A stretch of 24,735 nucleotides of DNA, from contig MEDY01000417.1 in assembly GCA_001724265.1 (NCBI GenBank), positions 1 to 24,735 on the forward strand, written 5' to 3'. A model generated the notes under the pieces. It did not search any database and had not been told where the DNA came from. It saw nothing but the letters and a program-made list of their open reading frames with translations. Source of the stretch: Rhizaria sp. SCN 62-66. Its lineage: Eukaryota; Rhizaria, unplaced. Position 1 is the stretch's first letter. Each line of letters opens with the position of its first letter. Shown here piece after piece: positions 18,362 through 24,735 of the stretch. The translations under genes were made by a program, and so were the position numbers.

Positions 18362-20898
18362 ATGCTGCAGCCTTCGCACCAGTCTAGCGCGACGGTGATC
18401 AAGTTCCAGGCGCTCGTCTTCTTCCTCACCTGGTGCTCATATGCGTCGAGTAACCTCATCCGCAAGCCGTTGTCCGTCTCGAAAGCCTCGATGGGTGCAG
18501 AGCTCCACCTCTCCATCTCCCAACTTGGTCTGCTCGATACGGCGTCACTGCTGCCTTACGCCGTCTTCCAGATTTACGCGGGCGCTCTTGGCGACAAGTA
18601 CGGCGCTCGCCTAGTTCTCGCCGCAGGGTTAACCCTCTGCTCTCTCTCCACGATGGCGATTGGCACAATGACATCGTTGTCAAGCATCATCGCCGTCCTC
18701 GTCCTCTGTGGCATCGGCCAGGCGCTCTGCTGGCCCGCCTGCGCCAAGGCTCTCTCCCCGTGGTTCTCCAACGAGACGCGCAACACTGTGTTCGGACTCT
18801 GGGGCACGTGCCAGGCTGCCGGCGGCTTGCTCGGCACGGTCTTCGCGTCCCACCTGCTCGAGTCTGCAGGCTGGCGCTCGTCCTTCTTCCTGCCCTCGGT
18901 GCTCGTCATGGCCATTGCGTGCGCCAACTACATGTTGCTGTTGACGCCCTCCGAGGTCGGTCTGCGTGCCCCGAACGCCACCGCTGCGTTAGCGCAGATG
19001 AAAGAAGAGTTTGACCACCGCAATAAGGCCGCGCTCGCTGCCTTGTCGCGGTCTAACGCGCGCAATAGCACCAACGCGCGACTGCGGAGCAGCGCCGCCG
19101 CCGCAGGTAAAGCGGGGTTTTGCGGCGGGAGTGACGTCACGCTTGACGTGGAGATGCTAGAAATGACCCCTATTAGCAGCAATCATAACAACAACAGTCA
19201 CGGCAAACTCAACAAGGGCCCTATTTTTCATTACGATGCTGATCACAGTAACATTGACAACAATGACAGCATCAACGGCGATGAAAACTATGGCAACGAC
19301 GCGAGTCACCATGGGTACGGCGATGAAACGGACGCTGATGTGACTGAAAGTGAGACCCGCGGTCTCGTCCCGCTCACCCTCACTCCCTCACGCAAGGCCA
19401 CCGCTGCGAATAACAGCAATAACAACGTTGTGTTGGCTGTGGGCACCGAGACGATTGGTATCGCGCGTCGCCGCTCGATCACCAAAGCAAACAGCCACGA
19501 CAGCAACGAGTACGGCTATGTCCACGAAGATGACTACGATGACTTCGACGTCAGCTCCACCTCTAGCTCTAGCTCGAGTAGCGGCGCGACTGCGGCGGCT
19601 GTGCTTGTGAACGCAGTAAGCACCGGCAATGAGCGCCCCCGGCCCCGGAGTGCTGGCCACATCGGCTCCAGCGTCAGCGCTCAGAACAAAGGCTTTTTGT
19701 CTCGCACCAACACGTTGACGAACACGAACTGTAGTCACAACCTCAGCATTAATCACAACACCAGCGGTAAGCTTGGCCTTGACATTGCTGGTGCGAATGG
19801 CCCCATCTCGGCCAATAACCTCCTTTCTGGCCACCATAACTCGCACGCAAGCAGTCCTGTTGCTAACACCAACGGTAACACCGTTACCGCTAGCACGAGC
19901 GCCATGACCGGCAACGCCACGTGCGAAGCCGTGGTCGCCGGCGCCGCAAACGTAACTCTCTTGGACGCACTGCGCATTCCGACAATGCCGCACGTAACAC
20001 TCTGTTTTCTCGTGCTGAAACTCTCGCGGTATGTGTTCATCCTCTGGCTGCCGATGTATTTCGCATCTCTTGGGTACACTGTGCGGATTGCTGGTTTCCT
20101 CGCCACTGCGTTTGAGATTGGCAACGCGCTGGGCACGGCGCTCAATGGACTCGTGATCAACCGATACTTCGGCGGTCGCAAGGTACGCATGGTGGCCGTC
20201 ACGACGGCGATGCTTGTGTTCTGGCTCGTTGTGTTCATTGCAGTCACGAGTTCCGGACGCGTGAGTCTCTTTTCAGCTTACTGTTCTGCACTCGTTATCT
20301 TCGCCGCCGGGGTCTGCGAATCTGGCTTTGTCATCTCAGGCCCTATTGCAGCCGAGTTGGGTGAGTACGGAGGCCGCAACGCGCAGGCAGCGCTTGCGGG
20401 CATTATCAACGGGCTCGGTGGGCTCGGCGCCGTCGTCCAAGGACCTCTTGTCGGTACGTATAAAACCGCTATGATAACAAAACGTTGATCAGTGTTTACT
20501 TCATTCTTGAGTTTGTGTTTGGTTTATCTTGATTTGTTCGTTGTTGTTGCAGTGCTCAGCGAACTTATTTCTCGAGCTCATCGTGTTTTGTGACAACGTG
20601 TTGATTGTATGTTGCTTTTTCTTGCTTTTTCTGAACAGGGCTTGTGGTGGACGCGTGGGGCTGGAACGGTGTGTTTTACGCGGTCGCCGGCGTCTGCGCA
20701 TTGGGTGTGGCCGTTCTCGTGCCCGCGATCGCAATGGAAGAGGAAATGATGTCGGCACGTGAAAACATCAGCAACGGCACCGTAAGCTCCGCCACTAGTG
20801 TGGGCAATAACATTGGTAACCGCGGTGTTGCTGTTGTTGCCGACTGTGAGAGTGTCGGTGTGAGTGCTAGTGCCAATGATAGAGTCAGTGTTGCTTGA
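18362..20898 (+). CDS. SLC37: SLC37-family sugar-phosphate/phosphate antiporter, two exons
   Basis: Exon 1 is 18362-20453 and exon 2 is 20639-20898, giving 783 residues ending in TGA; animal members have about 430-530. This is a major facilitator protein. TM1 (VFFLTWCSYASSNL) leads into RKPLS at residue 34, the SLC37 signature. Motif A is GDKYGAR at 77-83. The second half opens with FLVLKLSRYVFILWLPMYF and closes with the family's GIINGLGGLGAVVQGPL, then GWNGVFY. Known members exchange glucose-6-phosphate or glycerol-3-phosphate for phosphate, mostly at the ER membrane; which substrate applies here is unknown. The loop between TM6 and TM7 is expanded to ~340 hydrophilic residues (about 200-540) rich in Asn, Ser, His and Asp. 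The frame is open upstream of the ATG back to a splice acceptor, so an N-terminal extension from an earlier exon is possible. Confidence 0.9.
20454..20638 (+). other. Intron of the SLC37 gene (185 nt)
   Basis: Donor GTACGT, T-rich tract, acceptor CTGAACAG. Splicing in phase 1 joins QGPLV to GLVVDAWGWNGVFY, recreating the last two membrane helices of the transporter family. Without splicing the protein would end before its last helix. Confidence 0.9.
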
Positions 20899-21949
20899 AC
20901 GCGGCGGCAATCGAAGAAAAATCATACCTAAAGCAAGACTGACTGGCTGATAAATGTAGCTCAAGTCAGCTGTGTGTTGGTTTCGAAGCTCTTGTTTGTG
21001 TCCTTCGTGTGGCACTGCTTCGAAGTTGTCGATGCAATTTCTAAGTGTATTTGCCGTTTCACTTTTTTATGTTCATGCCTTGTTACAGTTTCACGATGCA
21101 GGATAAGTTTAAAACAATATATTTATACAAATCTTCGATAAATAGTTTATTTATTTCCGAATTTGTACTTTCTTCTCGTGGACTAATTAGTTGATTGACG
21201 TATATTGCGATGGCATTGGACAGATACGTTCGTATGTGTATTATTTTTGAAAGAGGAACTGACAGCAGTATTGCAAACAGCTAACGTTGTAGCATGCGGA
21301 GAAAGCTGTGGTGAAGCTGCAAAAACGGCATTCTTTTTTGGGAGAACTGTCTGCGAAACAGTGCAGCAGCGGTCAAGAAGAAGCAACGAGTTGCAATAGG
21401 CGAGAAAGGAGTGACAGTGCGATTACTGTCGAAAATGAAAATGAAGGATAAATGCGGGAAAAAAATAGCGCTAAACAAAGACGGGCGAGTATACCCGGAA
21501 ACCATCACCGTACAGAGGCGTACCATCAAAAACTTGAAATGTGAAACTACAACTAGCTATAAGCAGCAGTTGCAAACAAGAAATCAACAAAAGTCGACTC
21601 TGCGACGCTAGGATGTGGCTTGAGCCACAAGATCTTAAAACATATTTTTTGTGTGAATTACTTTTTTTTTCGACTCATTAGAACAAATGTGCGCAGCTAC
21701 ACATTCTAAAAACACCAAAGACAAAAGCGCTAGTGTGATAACGCAAACCCTACCAGCACGTTCACAGTTGCAATGGTGCGACTGCAACACAACGAAGGAC
21801 GAGTGGAACAAAAACACGAAAATCTGAACAGTATCTGAATCTGTCAGAACAGTATAGTCAGTGCAGAAAACGAAGTGTTAACAAAAAAACGCAATCAAAA
21901 GCAAAATCACGTTCTCTTAAAGAAAATACGTCTGATTGTCGGTACTGAT
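20899..21949. other. AT-rich spacer with no assured gene
   Basis: Short frames occur at 21205-21414 and 21315-21621 but neither begins with a usable ATG except for a 60-residue Lys-rich tail. None matches a family I know. A small exon of an unrecognised gene cannot be excluded. Confidence 0.4.
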
Positions 21950-22127
21950 GGGCTTCCATTGCTTACGCCCGAGCGGCCGATGGCGCCGTCGTGTCGGTGA
22001 CCCACTAAGGGTCCGACGCACGCTGCCGGCCTCCGCGACGGGCGCACAGGCCGCCATGGCAGCCGCCGCGCTCGCCGAGGACGCGCCCGCTGCGGCCGCG
22101 GCACCTTCCTCCCTCTCACTGTCTTAA
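21950..22127 (+). other. GC-rich, coding-like patch ending in TAA
   Basis: GC content rises sharply. A plus-strand frame from the ATG at 21949 reads Arg-rich and then Ala/Pro/Ser-rich and stops at TAA 22125-22127, overlapping the stop codon of the minus-strand gene by two bases. It has the look of GC-rich exon ends elsewhere in the window, so it may be the last exon of a plus-strand gene. No upstream exon was recognised. Confidence 0.25.
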
Positions 22128-23611
22128 TCGTTGTTGTTGTCGCTAATCTTCAGGGCCGCAATACCCTCGACCAGCGCCTTCTTATCCAGCGCCTTATCCT
22201 CCTCCTCATCCTCATCCTCATCCTCTTTATCCTTTTTATTATTCAGGTCCTTGACAACGCGCTCCGCAGATTCTTCGACCAAGGAAGGCTTGGGAAGTGC
22301 GGAGATTGCGCCAGTCTTGTTGATGCTTATCGAAATGTCGTAGAGGGAGGACATCTTCTTGTAGTCGCCCTCGAATGTAAGCGCAATCACAGCACCGCGC
22401 GACTCTGTACGATCATGGCTAACAGCGCACTTGGAGTGGAACATGCACTACAGAGCCGGGTCCACTTCCACTGACTCCGGGTTAGTGTTATTGTTCATTT
22501 CAGGGGTGTTCGGCACTGCAAGAGGCCACAAGTACGTCGAAACAACGGAGTGGGATGTTTTCCCGAGGTTGAGCAGAGCGCGCCCAGCCTTGTTTGTCGT
22601 GCGCGACAGCTACCTGTTACCGACCTCGGGGATTTTGCGGTACACTCCCAGGAACGAAGCTACAAAGCACGAGCAGAGACAAAGGATCTCGTAGCATGAA
22701 ATGAGGTAGTATGCGCGTGCCATGTGGCGCGTAGCCTTCTCCGTGGGATTATTGGCAGGTTGGGCAACCCCGTCCTTATCGACGAAGTAGTAGCCGTCTC
22801 CCTCGGTGACGATGTTTGCAGCGTCGCGAGCACTGTTGCTGTAGTCAAACATGTTGCTATTGGTTTTTTCGACTCGCTTGATGGCGATTGTCTCCTCCAT
22901 AGCTATCGTCTCGTCCCCACCGCTCAGATTTGTTCCGAAGGAGGCCCAGCGCTTGTGACAGAGCTCGCATAGCGCAACGAACGCCTTCTGGATCAATTTT
23001 GCAGGGGCAAGACAAAGCACAACAAAGCCATACTTCTAGCGTTCCGTGTCGGCTTCGTCAGTTATGTGTTCCTCTTGGTCAGTTTTGTGTTCCTTGCTGA
23101 TTTTACGCAGCTTCCACAGGTACTTAAACTTATTGTCGCCTTCGCTGTACACCTGCGTCGTTACGCGTTCGCTATCTTCCACCTCAGATTCGTTGTAGTT
23201 ATACTTGAGGCACGCAAAACGGCGACCAGAGAGGTACATGATTGCACAGACGACATTCTGGCAATGCTGGGCAGCAACACCGTTGCTATGGTCTCCGGCC
23301 TTTGCGTATGCTATGAACTGGTGCAAAATATTCGTGGCGTTCTCGATCGAGGTGCGCACGTTGAAGCGACGAAGAGGAGAGAAATAGCGCGTACTGTCAA
23401 GCTTATAAAGCGTCTCAGGTGTAGAGAGATCACAACCACTACCCTTAAACATCTTGGCTTCCACGATCTTCGTGGGGGAGGTACAAAGCTGTCCGTGCGT
23501 AGCGTTGTCCTGCCTACCTATAGCGTCGTTCTGCACACGAACTGCAAACTTCGGGTTAGGGTCTTTCTTAGGCGTGGGCACAGTTTTGCTCTTCGCCGAT
23601 GACGAGGACAT
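22124..23611 (-). CDS. Orphan 495-residue protein with three in-frame UAG codons
   Basis: A single minus-strand frame runs from ATG 23611 to TAA 22124-22126 and is interrupted only by TAG at 23036-23038, 22610-22612 and 22448-22450 (codons 192, 334, 388). Read through, the protein starts with a Ser/Lys/Pro-rich basic segment (residues 1-22) and continues as well-mixed, globular-looking sequence with many cysteines. It has a hydrophobic stretch near 305-325 (YYLISCYEILCLCSCF) that could be a membrane helix, and closes with a highly charged Lys/Asp/Glu segment near residues 455-475. I recognise no family. Under the standard code it would break into three pieces of which only the first has an ATG at its head. 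The uniform composition across all three TAG positions and the lack of frameshifts favour one intact gene with UAG as sense. Confidence 0.75.
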
Positions 23612-24735
23612 ACCGTGCCGGGTCTCTTACAGCGGACAATCGAGGGGTGTCGGGTGACCTGTCTGCGTTGTGATCTTAACGAGTTTGGCGCTGTTGAACG
23701 AAAAAAGAAGCAAAAATATGACAATGGTGCGTGAAACAAAAGTGAAGAGTTGAAATGACGCGTGATAGCGTCTTTGTACAGTCTTAATTACATATCTCGC
23801 CGCGAAACTGGTGTGAAAAGAAAGTTAGTGGTGAGAGGTTGAATGCACAATGCCAAGCTCGTTGCAGTTATCTTGTACTACACCGTGAAGTGATAGTGTA
23901 TCGCATAAAACGCACGGAATCTACATGCAAGTACAATGTGTGTGATGGATGTCACTCTTTTTCTTTCATTCTAATGTGTTCTCACGTGACAAGAGGAAAG
24001 TCAAGAAGCGATCCTTGGGCAATCTCCATCGTTTGAAGGCTCTTATTCTCGCCACCAAACCCAGGCGTAGAAAACGACAAACGATGTTGTCACATTTGAA
24101 AATGAATCTAAACAACGATGTTCTTTTGTTGCAATGATGAGAAATCCTGCTTCACTGATCCAATATGCCGGAATGCGATAGGTTTGGAAGGTGATGGTGA
24201 CCTCCATAATGACGGCTTAGCTTTCACATCGCGAAAAACAGAAAACCACGTGATCAGTCTAAGTGCTGTGGTGCTCACAGTCAGTTTTTTCTTCGCTTTG
24301 TGGTGAGATTGATAAAACAAGTTCCTCAGCACCGTAGACATAATCAGCTACTGCAAAAGCAAAATATAATCCATCAATTGACAAAGTATGTAATACTACA
24401 CATTACAATATTGTTTTTAGAAGACGCTTTGATAATCAACTACTAAAGCTAATTTATCATTCGGGCTATCCTCAAACTCGAAGATATTTGCCAGTAAGCA
24501 TTAGCACTCAACAACAGTTTCGAAACGCAGTTGTTTAGCTTGATCATTCGGTTTCTTTCTATGATACAGCCTGCGTATGTGCGTGCGCAAAGCTTTCTTC
24601 AGCTGGGCCAATGTCCAATGTCCAATGCGAAGTACAGTACCCCTGATGTAGAGGTTTATGGAAAACGCAAAAACGCGCCTGGAAGGGGCAGTTTGAAATA
24701 GCCATACAACTTTGTCAAACTTCCGTCAAATAAAA
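23612..24735. other. Right-hand flank without an assured gene
   Basis: AT-rich DNA that should include the promoter of the leftward orphan gene. A minus-strand ORF (24341-24090, 83 codons with one TAG) has an ATG but no recognisable features. Three tandem copies of a 7-bp CCAATGT-like unit lie at 24608-24628. No RNA gene or mobile element was seen. Confidence 0.45.

Noticed and set aside
24090-24341. Minus-strand 83-codon ORF with one in-frame TAG
   Set aside because: Too short and featureless to claim; it would support UAG as sense only if shown to be a gene.
24608-24628. Three tandem CCAATGT-like heptamers
   Set aside because: Too short to treat as a meaningful satellite or regulatory array.

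Overview
The window looks like nuclear DNA of a single-celled eukaryote (protist). Three genes are interrupted by short GT-AG introns of 118, 160 and 185 nt. The recognisable proteins are eukaryotic families: WDR61/SKI8, MCM-binding protein, a prenylated PRL phosphatase, an SLC37 sugar-phosphate antiporter and a myosin light-chain-like EF-hand protein. Exons are GC-rich, spacers are AT-rich, and many proteins carry Ala, Gln, Asn, Ser or Gly low-complexity inserts. I cannot name the lineage.

The most notable result is genetic. Two long minus-strand reading frames (8592-4723 and 23611-22124) are broken only by TAG: eight in-frame TAG codons, no TAA and no TGA. Every gene end I can assign uses TAA or TGA. 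The simplest reading is that UAG is a sense codon here (Gln or Leu are the known precedents). Under the standard code these two genes break into unrelated short ORFs.

Layout. 1-132: a GC-rich scrap, then 3.6 copies of a telomere-like 9-bp repeat. Up to 3448 (minus): a large predicted secreted or surface protein that runs off the left edge. 4279-4701 (plus): a weak hypothetical ORF. 4723-8592 (minus): a 1289-residue low-complexity protein with five UAG codons. 8593-10025: an AT-rich spacer. 10026-10457 (plus): the EF-hand/light-chain-like protein. 10855-11947 (minus, one intron): WDR61/SKI8, divergent from MCMBP at 12592-15331 (plus, one intron). 16376-17503 (plus): PRL phosphatase behind a TATA box. 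18362-20898 (plus, one intron): SLC37 transporter. 20899-22123: an AT-rich spacer ending in a GC-rich coding-like patch. 22124-23611 (minus): a 495-residue orphan protein with three UAG codons. 23612-24735: nothing convincing.

The genes do not form a pathway. This is an ordinary eukaryotic arrangement of independent housekeeping genes (replication, mRNA/transcription scaffold, phosphatase signalling, sugar-phosphate transport) mixed with lineage-specific genes. The unknown genes at 1-3448, 4723-8592 and 22124-23611 have no function I can assign.
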